A DNA stretch of 6,751 nt from contig DCTF01000143.1 in NCBI GenBank assembly GCA_002329225.1, forward strand, positions 3,896-10,646, given 5' to 3'. This stretch comes from Ruminococcaceae bacterium UBA1447 (GTDB taxonomy: Bacteria > Bacillota > Clostridia > Oscillospirales > Acutalibacteraceae). The notes under the pieces are model-generated. The model was not told where the DNA came from. It made no database searches and was given only the letters and a program-made list of their open reading frames with translations. This document shows, piece after piece, positions 1 to 5,372 of the stretch; position 1 is the first letter of the stretch, and every line of letters begins with the position of its first letter. The position numbers and the translations under genes were made by a program.

Positions 1-1
1 G

Positions 2-298
2 ACCCCTCAAATCAAGGCTATGGATGGCGAATATGTATCTGCTACTTTCTTTGAGCCATTAAACCGATATGATGAGCCGTATATTCGAGTTTCAACCGGT
101 GATTACAGTGATAGGCATAAAAGGATTGGAAAAGATGACGCGTTGGCAGCTATATTGCGTTCCATTGCTCATGAGTTATCACATTATTTCCAGTGGATTA
201 ATGATGTAAAACTTACCGAAATAGGAATAGAACGGCAAGCAACTTCATATTCAGATTTCATTGTGGACGAATATTCGGAAACAAGAGATCATCCTTGA
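2..298 (+). CDS. HExxH putative zinc metallopeptidase, 5' truncated by window edge
   Basis: The reading frame is open from the first bases, so this is the C-terminal part (99 codons) of a longer protein. The first ATG, at 20, has no ribosome binding site and is probably internal. The key motif is HELSH at 170-184, the HExxH zinc-binding helix with its catalytic Glu, followed by YFQWIN. An ERQA segment 16 residues after the second His offers a Glu that could be a third zinc ligand, as in gluzincin-type enzymes. The protein ends in YSETRDHP. No membrane segment is visible. Substrate is unknown. It could be a free-standing small peptidase or the C-terminal toxin domain of a polymorphic toxin; the small co-directional ORFs downstream make the second option attractive, but the N-terminus needed to decide lies outside the window. 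The motif is clear; the biological role is inference. Confidence 0.65.
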   Translation, partial: TPQIKAMDGEYVSATFFEPLNRYDEPYIRVSTGDYSDRHKRIGKDDALAAILRSIAHELSHYFQWINDVKLTEIGIERQATSYSDFIVDEYSETRDHP

Positions 299-320
299 AC
301 GTATTGTCTAATGTTTGTAA

Positions 321-428
321 AGTTCCGATAGATTGAGATTCTTCGATAAAGTTATGTGTGCAATAGCCCAAGATACAAATGATTTGATGATAAGTGATGA
401 CGCTGTGGAAGGGAGGAGTTTATGGTGA
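321..428 (+). other. Short open stretch, possible 3' remnant of a gene
   Basis: Between the peptidase stop and the next gene, one frame is open for 35 codons after a TAA at 318-320 and ends at a TGA overlapping the next start codon (ATGGTGA). It reads through FFDKVMCAIAQDTNDLMI, which has the look of real protein. No convincing start or ribosome binding site exists for it; the only ATG, at 354, lacks an SD. It may be the tail of a lost gene or chance. I do not recognise a family. Confidence 0.18.
411..416 (+). promoter_or_regulatory. Strong ribosome binding site for the CPWC protein
   Basis: GGGAGG lies 5 nt before the ATG at 422. It fixes that start and is the strongest translation signal in the accessory half, showing that the downstream small gene is probably expressed and is not a chance ORF. 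Confidence 0.75.
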
Positions 429-736
429 ATGTTTGTTGTAGTGATATGTCAAATCACCTTTATTTGATTAGTCGGAATAACGGCAACAATAATAGTGAAA
501 AACATGATAAAGTAATATATTATTCGTCAAGATTTAACGAATATGGCATACCGTTGGATGACGGTATATCGTATATACTGATAGAGTATTGCCCTTGGTG
601 TGGTCAAAAACTACCCAATAGTCTCAGAGAAAAATGGTTTGCCGAACTTGAAAAGCTTGGTTACGAAACTCCCTTATTCGATGATAATATTCCAGAAAAA
701 TATATGTCATCGTTATGCTGGAAAAAGGATGATTGA
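422..736 (+). CDS. Small CPWC zinc-ribbon-like protein (DUF6980-like)
   Basis: A 104-residue protein. Cys5-Cys6 near the N-terminus and Cys57-Pro-Trp-Cys60-Gly form a likely four-cysteine metal site. The stretch YCPWCGQKLP followed by SLREKWFAELEKLG matches my memory of the DUF6980 family, whose members share an N-terminal CC pair, an EYGI..DG block and CPWCGxKLPxSLRxxWFxxLexLG. Family function is not established; members occur beside toxin genes, so an immunity role is possible but inferred. No signal peptide or membrane segment is seen, so it is cytoplasmic. A GGGAGG site 5 nt upstream supports the start. The 3' end is suspect: after an A5 run near 722-726, a +1 reading frame would extend the protein to 773 with a basic tail ending KKKYGWYGD, leaving only 3 nt to the next gene. 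Codon use is AT-rich, unlike the core genes. Confidence 0.7.
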   Translation: MVNVCCSDMSNHLYLISRNNGNNNSEKHDKVIYYSSRFNEYGIPLDDGISYILIEYCPWCGQKLPNSLREKWFAELEKLGYETPLFDDNIPEKYMSSLCWKKDD

Positions 737-776
737 GCGCCAAAAGAAAAAGTACGGTTGGTATGGTGATTAAATT

Positions 777-1160
777 ATGAACATTACTATTTTTGAAGCA
801 CAGGAATTGTACGCTTTAGGATTTTCATATCGTCATTATCAAAATAATTTTCATAAGGGTATGGTTTATTGTTATGAAGGAGCAGAATGGGTAATCGGCG
901 GTAATGTAAATGAAGACATATCGAATACCGATCTGAAGATTATTAATGAAGGTCTTTGGTTGCCATCTGAAATGCACCTTGTTGAATGGCTTATTGATAA
1001 TGACTTTGTCTTTAGTATCGTAAATATCGATAATTTCTTTGAGTTTAGGTGTAAAGATTCAATTACAGGTACAGAGTATCACACAAAGGTCCCTACCCTT
1101 GAACTTGCATTAGCAACTGTGATAAAAAAAATTCTTAAAAAAAAAGGAAAGAATGTTTGA
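777..1160 (+). CDS. Hypothetical 127-residue protein, possible immunity protein
   Basis: I do not recognise a named family. The protein is acidic and rich in aromatic residues (YRHYQNNF, MVYCYEGAEW, NFFEF), with a WLPSEMHLVEWL segment near residues 61-72. An amphipathic stretch, PTLELALATVIKKILKKKGK, forms a basic C-terminal helix. It has no signal peptide or membrane segment. The start is supported by GGTGAT at 765-770, which pairs with the extended anti-SD sequence, 6 nt before the ATG. It follows the CPWC gene by 40 nt (3 nt if that gene is frameshifted), so the two are probably cotranscribed. Size, acidity, lack of catalytic motifs and placement downstream of a toxin-like peptidase tail suggest an immunity protein of a polymorphic toxin locus, but that is inference. 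Runs of A8 and A9 near the 3' end are possible slippage or mutation sites. Confidence 0.6.
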   Translation: MNITIFEAQELYALGFSYRHYQNNFHKGMVYCYEGAEWVIGGNVNEDISNTDLKIINEGLWLPSEMHLVEWLIDNDFVFSIVNIDNFFEFRCKDSITGTEYHTKVPTLELALATVIKKILKKKGKNV

Positions 1161-1276
1161 TACTAAAGATAAGATATTTGGTATTATTATTGAGGAATAG
1201 GTGTACAAGATATCCGAAACTGTGAGAACTTAATCATAGTCGCACATACAGGCGGCTATGGGATACTCTCTATTCC
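1153..1276 (+). pseudogene. Possible broken third small ORF
   Basis: An ATG at 1153 overlaps the stop of the 127-residue gene (ATGTTTGA), an arrangement typical of translational coupling, with a weak GGAAAG site upstream. It reads MFDTKDKIFGIIIEE and stops at 1198-1200. The adjacent frame then opens from 1194 and continues GIGVQDIRNCENLIIVAHTG and on to about 1276, where the antisense recombinase scar begins. One frameshift near 1194 would join the two into a plausible N-terminus cut off by that junction. No family is recognised. The join is inferred and could be chance. Confidence 0.22.
1235..1260 (+). repeat. Imperfect hairpin, 9-bp stem
   Basis: CATAGTCGC at 1235-1243 pairs with GCGGCTATG at 1252-1260 (one T-G wobble) around an 8-nt loop. 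It is followed by ggatactctc with no T-run, so it is not a convincing Rho-independent terminator. It sits just beyond the 3' end of the minus-strand recombinase scar and could also belong to the edge of that element. Confidence 0.35.
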
Positions 1277-1418
1277 CTATTCCGTCTCTCCCAAAAACCT
1301 CCACACAATGGGTGACATCCTTTGCCGTCTGACCGTTAACCGTTTATGGACACCCGACCTGAATTTTCTCAATGATCTTATTCAATATAAACGGTGTGAG
1401 CATGTTAAGGTTCAGATA
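1277..1418 (-). pseudogene. Decayed C-terminal scar of a large serine recombinase (DUF4368-type tail)
   Basis: Read on the minus strand from 1418, one frame gives YLNLN followed by MLTPFILNKIIEKIQVG, the typical start of the C-terminal block of large serine recombinases of the TndX/SpoIVCA type (LTPxILNxLIEKIEVG). A TAA then interrupts this frame, which continues TVNGQTAKDVT. The neighbouring frame supplies RRQR and then SPIVWRFLGETE with a stop at 1277-1279. This matches the usual family ending of the form V.G..QQ.I.IVWRF.GE. The expected residues are split between two frames, so the copy carries a nonsense codon and frameshifts and is dead. The catalytic N-terminal domain is absent; where it should be, the FG-GAP fragment lies on the other strand. 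Recognition is from memory of the family pattern and not from a search. Known members excise and integrate transposons and islands. Confidence 0.55.
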
Positions 1419-1732
1419 GTCGGATGTTGCTGCACGGTTCAGGCAACGGCTTCCTCACTTATCAGACGTGGACAAGTTCCAATGCATATAACGCTAACAA
1501 GGTAACCGGGCGCATGGTAGCCGGTGACTTCAACGGTGACGGCAAGGATGACATTGCCTCTCTATACGACTACGGCTCACAAAAAATGAGCATTCACAGG
1601 CTGATAAGTACCGGAACGCAATTTGGCGGAAATACCGCATATTCATCTATGATAAGCGGTACCTTTGATTGTTCGCGGATTACCAATTGTCCAAAACCAC
1701 AAAAGATTGAAGAAATTGTGTCATTGTGTTAG
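1409..1732 (+). pseudogene. Orphan fragment of an FG-GAP/VCBS repeat protein
   Basis: The frame is open from 1409 (after a TAA at 1406-1408) to the stop at 1730-1732; an ATG at 1424 has no ribosome binding site, so this is not an intact gene. It holds about one and a half repeat units. The core TGRMVAGDFNGDGKDDIA has the DxNxDG-type calcium loop of FG-GAP/VCBS beta-propeller repeats. SDSRMLLHGSGNGFLTYQTW upstream and SQKMSIHRLISTGTQFGGN downstream are the same position of consecutive repeats. Similarity fades after about 1665, and the tail SRITNCPKPQKIEEIVSLC is unlike the repeat. Full-length relatives are large secreted or surface proteins, often Rhs-like or polymorphic toxins. Here both ends are lost, and the 5' edge abuts an antisense recombinase scar. 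Confidence 0.65.
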
Positions 1733-1768
1733 TATTATAAAAACATTTTTACAAAGGGAGGATATTCT

Positions 1769-1972
1769 ATGACACAGGTAACTAAAGAAACAAATATCGG
1801 CGATATCCTTGATGCTTGCAGAGATACTGCACCTTTCTTTTTGAGTATGGGTATGCATTGCTTGGGCTGCCCGTCCGCAAGGGGCGAGAGTATTGAACAG
1901 GCCTGCATGGTGCACGGGGTTGACCCCGATGAGTTTGTTGAGCAGCTCAATGAGTTTTTGGCTCAAAAATAA
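1769..1972 (+). CDS. DUF1858 / hybrid-cluster-associated redox disulfide domain protein
   Basis: A 67-residue cytoplasmic protein that is a single domain. It shows the pattern ITxxxxIGDIL...A..F...GMHCLGCPSA..ESIEQAC..HG, with the redox-type pair Cys31-Leu-Gly-Cys34 and a C-terminal helix DEFVEQLNEFL. This is the small DUF1858 family (TIGR03980-like), found in anaerobes beside hybrid-cluster protein or fused to other redox domains. Molecular function is not firmly known; a thiol redox or Fe-S-related role is supposed. The start is fixed by GGGAGG at 1756-1761, 7 nt upstream. It is the first gene of the core cluster, 21 nt ahead of trmK, and seems to be cotranscribed with it. Base composition changes near here from AT-rich to more balanced, marking the edge of the accessory region. 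Confidence 0.85.
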   Translation: MTQVTKETNIGDILDACRDTAPFFLSMGMHCLGCPSARGESIEQACMVHGVDPDEFVEQLNEFLAQK

Positions 1973-1993
1973 ACCTTTCATAAAAGGGATAAA

Positions 1994-2698
1994 ATGAGCA
2001 GCTACTCTCAGGTCAAACTGCCGCCGCGTTTGCAAATGTTGGCGGATATGGTCAGGCGGGGCAGTGCCGTGGCGGATATAGGTACAGACCACGGATACTT
2101 GCCCTTATACCTTGTTCAAAAGGGCATTGCAAAGCGGGTTATAGCCTCGGATGTCAGACTAAAACCGCTGGAAAACGCAAAAAAGAACCTTGAGCCCTTT
2201 TGTGCGGAGGGTTTGGCGGAAGTCCGTTTGTCGGACGGGCTGGACGCCTTTGAACGGGGCGAGGTTCAGGATATAATTCTGGCGGGTATGGGCGGGGATT
2301 TGATTGTCAATATCCTTGCCCGCGCCGAATGGATTAAGGACAACGGGGTGCGTTTAATAATTCAGCCCATGACCCGGCCTGAAACGGTGCGTGCTTTTCT
2401 TTGTTCGTACGGTTTTAAAATCCTGTTTGAAATAGCCTGTACGGAAGCTCAAAAAGCATACATAGCCATTTGTGCGGTTTTTGACGGTGATAATGAACAT
2501 AAGGGCGACTTCGTTTATTCATACCTCGGGGAGTTGCCGTCATGCAATACTGAGGCGGCAAGGCATTATTTGAATAAACTCCGCAAAAGGCTCAATATCC
2601 GTGCACACGCTCTAAAAGCAACGGGGAATAATGAATCGGAGGCGGCAGGTTTAAGCGGGGTAATTGCAGGAATAACGGAGATTTTGCAGGACAAATAG
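1994..2698 (+). CDS. trmK: tRNA (adenine22-N1)-methyltransferase
   Basis: TrmK uses S-adenosylmethionine to methylate N1 of adenine 22 in the D-arm region of tRNAs; the family (COG2384) is typical of Firmicutes and some other Gram-positives. The 234-residue length is normal. The Rossmann methyltransferase core carries ADIGTDHGYLP (residues 27-37, SAM-binding motif I), ASDVRLKPLENAKKNL (51-66, motif II), LSDGLDAF (79-86), the family signature AGMGGDLI (97-104) and LIIQPMTRPE (121-130, catalytic motif IV region). The last 50 residues form the charged helical C-terminal domain (HYLNKLRKRLN) expected of TrmK. AAGGG at 1984-1988 precedes the ATG. It is followed 43 nt later by the nif3-like gene, the same pairing as yqfN-yqfO in Bacillus subtilis, which supports the call. 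No anomalies were seen. Confidence 0.93.
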   Translation: MSSYSQVKLPPRLQMLADMVRRGSAVADIGTDHGYLPLYLVQKGIAKRVIASDVRLKPLENAKKNLEPFCAEGLAEVRLSDGLDAFERGEVQDIILAGMGGDLIVNILARAEWIKDNGVRLIIQPMTRPETVRAFLCSYGFKILFEIACTEAQKAYIAICAVFDGDNEHKGDFVYSYLGELPSCNTEAARHYLNKLRKRLNIRAHALKATGNNESEAAGLSGVIAGITEILQDK

Positions 2699-2727
2699 CT
2701 CTTTTTGATTGAGTTTCGCTTGTGTAA

Positions 2728-2733
2728 GGGAGG
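2728..2733 (+). promoter_or_regulatory. Ribosome binding site that decides the nif3 start
   Basis: GGGAGG lies 8 nt before the ATG at 2742. It favours that start over the in-frame TTG at 2709, which has no SD and would add 11 residues not seen at the N-terminus of Nif3 proteins. Confidence 0.75.
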
Positions 2734-2741
2734 AAAGTTCC

Positions 2742-3518
2742 ATGGTAAGGATTAAAGATGTTTATGACTACTTGGACTCCGTTGCGCCTTTTGCAACTCA
2801 GGCGGATTTTGACAATTCCGGTTTTCTTGTGGGGGACCCGGAGCGTTATGTGCAGCATATCGGCGTGGTGCTGGATATTACAAGCCAAACCCTGAATCAG
2901 GCCAGGCGCCTGGGTGTGGATTTGATTGTCAGCCATCACCCCGTAATATTTGAAGCGAAAAAGAGCTTTACCGCCAAAGATATGGCCTTTGAGTTGGCTT
3001 CCGCAGGAATTGCCGCTATTTGCGCCCATACATCTTTAGACGCCGCTCCGGGGGGAGTAAACGATGTGCTGGCTCAGCTCCTCGGCGTTAAAAAGGTTGA
3101 ACCTTTTCCCACGGCGGAATATCCCTCGGGCTTGGTGCGTGTAGGTTTTTTGCCTTTTTCAAGCGGGGCGGAACTGGCGGAATTTGTCGGAGATACCCTG
3201 TTTTCCGAGGTTCGCTATTATGATGCGGGCAGGGCGATAGAAACCGTAGCCATTTGCGGCGGCAACGGAGGGAGTCTGACGGAAGAAATTGCCGAAGCGG
3301 GGATTGATGCCTTTATTACGGGGGAATGTACCTACCACCGCTTTCTTGAAGCGGCGGAAAAGTCTATGACCGTCATCGCCGCCGGCCATTTTGAAACTGA
3401 AAATCCCGTTGTTGAAGCCCTTGCGGCTAAACTTAAAGCCCGATTTTTAAATGCCGAGGTATCGGTTTTGGAACAGGATTTGATAACAGATGTCTATCTG
3501 CCTGATTTGTTGAGGTAA
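2742..3518 (+). CDS. Nif3-like dinuclear metal center protein (GTP cyclohydrolase I type 2 homologue)
   Basis: A 258-residue short-form member of the NIF3/YqfO family, which forms hexameric toroids with a two-metal site in each subunit. Databases often label it GTP cyclohydrolase 1 type 2, but the physiological substrate is unsettled. Visible signatures are DNSGFLVG (24-31), the SHHPVIF metal motif (64-70; His65, His66), HTSLDAAPGGVND (96-108; Asp100 ligand), the glycine-rich CGGNGGS (172-178), DAFITGECTYH (189-199) and the C-terminal HFETENP (216-222; His216 and Glu220 ligands). All expected metal ligands are present, so the protein should be functional. It lacks the central insertion domain found in the longer Bacillus YqfO. 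It sits between trmK and rqcH, 4 nt upstream of rqcH, so cotranscription is likely. The pairing with trmK is widely conserved in Firmicutes. Confidence 0.9.
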   Translation: MVRIKDVYDYLDSVAPFATQADFDNSGFLVGDPERYVQHIGVVLDITSQTLNQARRLGVDLIVSHHPVIFEAKKSFTAKDMAFELASAGIAAICAHTSLDAAPGGVNDVLAQLLGVKKVEPFPTAEYPSGLVRVGFLPFSSGAELAEFVGDTLFSEVRYYDAGRAIETVAICGGNGGSLTEEIAEAGIDAFITGECTYHRFLEAAEKSMTVIAAGHFETENPVVEALAAKLKARFLNAEVSVLEQDLITDVYLPDLLR

Positions 3519-3522
3519 TACT

Positions 3523-5253
3523 ATGCCCCTGGACGGATTATTCCTTCATTTTCTGACAAACGAAGTGTCTGAAACCGTAACAGGTTGCAGGGTTGAAAAA
3601 GTGCACCAGCCTTCCAAAGATGAGCTGGTGCTAATTTTGCGTTCAAGGCAGGGCGCCGGCAAACTGCTGATATCCGCTTCATCCAACTCCCCGCGGCTGC
3701 TTTTGACCGAAAACGTGCCGGATAACCCCAAAAGCCCGCCTATGTTCTGTATGCTCCTGCGAAAACATCTTCAAGGCTCCGTAATTACGGGAATGCGCCA
3801 GGGTGGACTGGACAGATACCTGTATTTGGACTTTTCAGGTACAAACGAGGTGGGTAATAAGGTCAATTTCAGCCTTTGCGTTGAACTTATGGCTCAGCAC
3901 AGCAATATAATCCTGATTGATGAGGATAATATTATCGTTGACGCTGTAAAGCGAATTGACTTTACAAAATCCGAATTAAGGCAGATTTTACCGGGTTTGG
4001 AATTCACTCCGCCTATATCTCAGGACAAAGCCGATTTGTTGCTTGAATCACCGCAAACCGCATTAAATAAGGTGATTGGCAACGGAAATATGCGCTTATC
4101 CGAGGCTTTGCTTTCTTCCCTGCAAGGTTTTTCACCTCTTATCTGCCGTGAGATTTCCGCACGAGTTGCCGAAGAAGATGTAAAGGTAAATGCCTTAACA
4201 GACGGAGAACTCCGAAAACTTGAAGATGAAATCGAAAATATTGCAAAAATCTTAAAAAACAACGGGGGTGTACCCTTTTTACTGCGGGAAAAGGGCGGAA
4301 AGCCCAAAGATTTTTCCTTTGTGCCCGTTACCCAGTACGGCAACGCTTTATCTCTTGAAAAAGTTTCAGGTTTTTCAAACTTGCTGGATATCTTTTATTC
4401 TCAACGGGCGGATATGGAGAGAATGCGGCAGCTGGCCGCCGATTTATTCAAAACTCTGCAAACCGCTATGGCAAGAGCCGCCCGTAAGCTCAATGTGCGC
4501 AGTGAAGAACTGAAAGAATGTGCGAACAGGGAAAGTTTGCGTCTTAAAGGCGAGCTGCTAAGCGTAAACCTGCACAGAATAAGCAAGGGCGACCTGTTTT
4601 GCGAGGTTGAAAACTACTATGACGACAATAATATTTTGCGTATATCCCTTGACCCGGCGCTTTCACCGACGGAAAATTCGCAAAAATACTTTAAACAGTA
4701 CCGCAAGGCAAAAAATGCCGAACAGATGCTCAATAAACTTATAGACGAGGCGGAGCAGGAATTGAGTTATTTGGAGTCAGCCGCCGAAGCGCTGGACAGA
4801 GCGGCTAACCGCGCCGAACTTGAAGAAATTCGCCGGGAACTGATTCAAACCGGCTTTTTAAAGCAGGCTAAAAAACAGGCGAATAAGCAGGATAAGCCCT
4901 TACCGCCTCATGAATACCCTTGTGAAGACGGGTTCAGAATACTTGTCGGGCGTAATAACCTGCAAAACGACCGCCTGACGATGAAAACGGCGGCTTCTGC
5001 GGATCTGTGGTTTCACGCTCAAAAAATCCCCGGCGCCCATGTAGTTATTCTGGCGGGCGGCAGGCCGGTAGAGGATTCACTTATAGAACGAGCCGCCCGG
5101 ATTGCCGCCTATCACAGTAAAGCACGGGGGTCAACCTTGGTGCCCGTTGACTATACTCCCGTTAAAAACCTTAAAAAGCCGAAAGGCGCCCTGCCCGGCA
5201 AAGTAATTTACCACGTTTATAAAACCCTTTGGGTTGCTCCGGGTGCGGAATAA
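3523..5253 (+). CDS. rqcH: RqcH, Rqc2/NFACT-family ribosome quality control protein
   Basis: RqcH binds the large ribosomal subunit that still carries a stalled peptidyl-tRNA, recruits tRNA-Ala and drives template-free C-terminal alanine tailing that marks the nascent chain for proteolysis. Older annotations call it fibronectin-binding protein (FbpA/YloA). The 576-residue length is normal. The NFACT-N domain runs from the N-terminus to about 170 (DGLFLHFLTNEV, KSPPMFCMLLRKHL, CVELMAQHSNIIL). Its Asp97-Arg98 pair (GLDRYLYL) falls at the same number as the D97/R98 residues needed for function in B. subtilis RqcH. An HhH-like segment follows (175-245), then a coiled-coil (about 290-450) with DPALSPTENSQKYFKQYRKA, and the NFACT-R domain (465-572; NDRLTMKTA, DLWFHAQKIPGAHVVI, KPKGALPGKVIYHVYKTLWV). 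GAGG at 3512-3515, inside the end of nif3, serves the ATG. The gene is intact. Confidence 0.94.
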   Translation: MPLDGLFLHFLTNEVSETVTGCRVEKVHQPSKDELVLILRSRQGAGKLLISASSNSPRLLLTENVPDNPKSPPMFCMLLRKHLQGSVITGMRQGGLDRYLYLDFSGTNEVGNKVNFSLCVELMAQHSNIILIDEDNIIVDAVKRIDFTKSELRQILPGLEFTPPISQDKADLLLESPQTALNKVIGNGNMRLSEALLSSLQGFSPLICREISARVAEEDVKVNALTDGELRKLEDEIENIAKILKNNGGVPFLLREKGGKPKDFSFVPVTQYGNALSLEKVSGFSNLLDIFYSQRADMERMRQLAADLFKTLQTAMARAARKLNVRSEELKECANRESLRLKGELLSVNLHRISKGDLFCEVENYYDDNNILRISLDPALSPTENSQKYFKQYRKAKNAEQMLNKLIDEAEQELSYLESAAEALDRAANRAELEEIRRELIQTGFLKQAKKQANKQDKPLPPHEYPCEDGFRILVGRNNLQNDRLTMKTAASADLWFHAQKIPGAHVVILAGGRPVEDSLIERAARIAAYHSKARGSTLVPVDYTPVKNLKKPKGALPGKVIYHVYKTLWVAPGAE

Positions 5254-5312
5254 AGTGCGGCGGTTTTATTGTGCAAAAATGCGGGGAAATACAGCTTTTT
5301 TGGTTCAATAAC

Positions 5313-5329
5313 CTTGAAATGCATTCAAG
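5313..5329. repeat. Inverted repeat over the ileS promoter -35 box
   Basis: CTTGAA at 5313-5318 and TTCAAG at 5324-5329 form a perfect 6-bp inverted repeat around 5 nt. It overlaps the -35 hexamer and most of the spacer start, a position suited to a repressor operator. No regulator is identified, and chance is possible for a repeat this short. Confidence 0.35.
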
Positions 5330-5341
5330 TTAGTGTATAAT
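5314..5341 (+). promoter_or_regulatory. Sigma-A-type promoter for ileS
   Basis: TTGAAA at 5314-5319 (5 of 6 matches to the -35 consensus), a 16-bp spacer and a perfect TATAAT at 5336-5341 lie in the 119-bp gap after rqcH. Transcription would begin near 5348, giving a leader of only about 25 nt before the ileS ATG. This separates ileS from the upstream operon, although no clear terminator is seen after rqcH, so readthrough is possible. Confidence 0.75.
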
Positions 5342-5372
5342 TGTTTAGTATATATAGTCATCGGAGGTTAAC

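Noticed and set aside
1308..1505. Plus-strand ORF of 65 codons
   Set aside because: It has no ribosome binding site, overlaps the antisense recombinase scar and then runs out of frame through the FG-GAP fragment, so it is best explained as a shadow frame.
1707..1741. Possible promoter before the DUF1858 gene (TTGAAG with TATTAT/TATAAA)
   Set aside because: The -10-like boxes exist, but the spacings are about 20 bp or more, or 11-14 bp with the alternative TTGTGT, outside the usual range.
1721..2092. Minus-strand ORF of 123 codons over the DUF1858 gene and trmK start
   Set aside because: It is antisense to two well-recognised genes, has no ribosome binding site or family features, and is explained as a shadow of the plus-strand coding sequence.
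2709..2741. TTG start for the nif3-like gene adding 11 residues
   Set aside because: No SD precedes the TTG, while GGGAGG lies 8 nt before the ATG at 2742, and Nif3 proteins normally begin at the VRIKDVYDYLD block.
2592..3029. Minus-strand ORF of 145 codons across the trmK-nif3 junction
   Set aside because: It lies opposite conserved coding sequence of both genes and its translation shows no recognisable motif.
5254..5310. Rho-independent terminator after rqcH
   Set aside because: A T6 run occurs at about 5296-5301, but no stable GC-rich stem precedes it; only a 3-bp GCA/TGC pairing was found.
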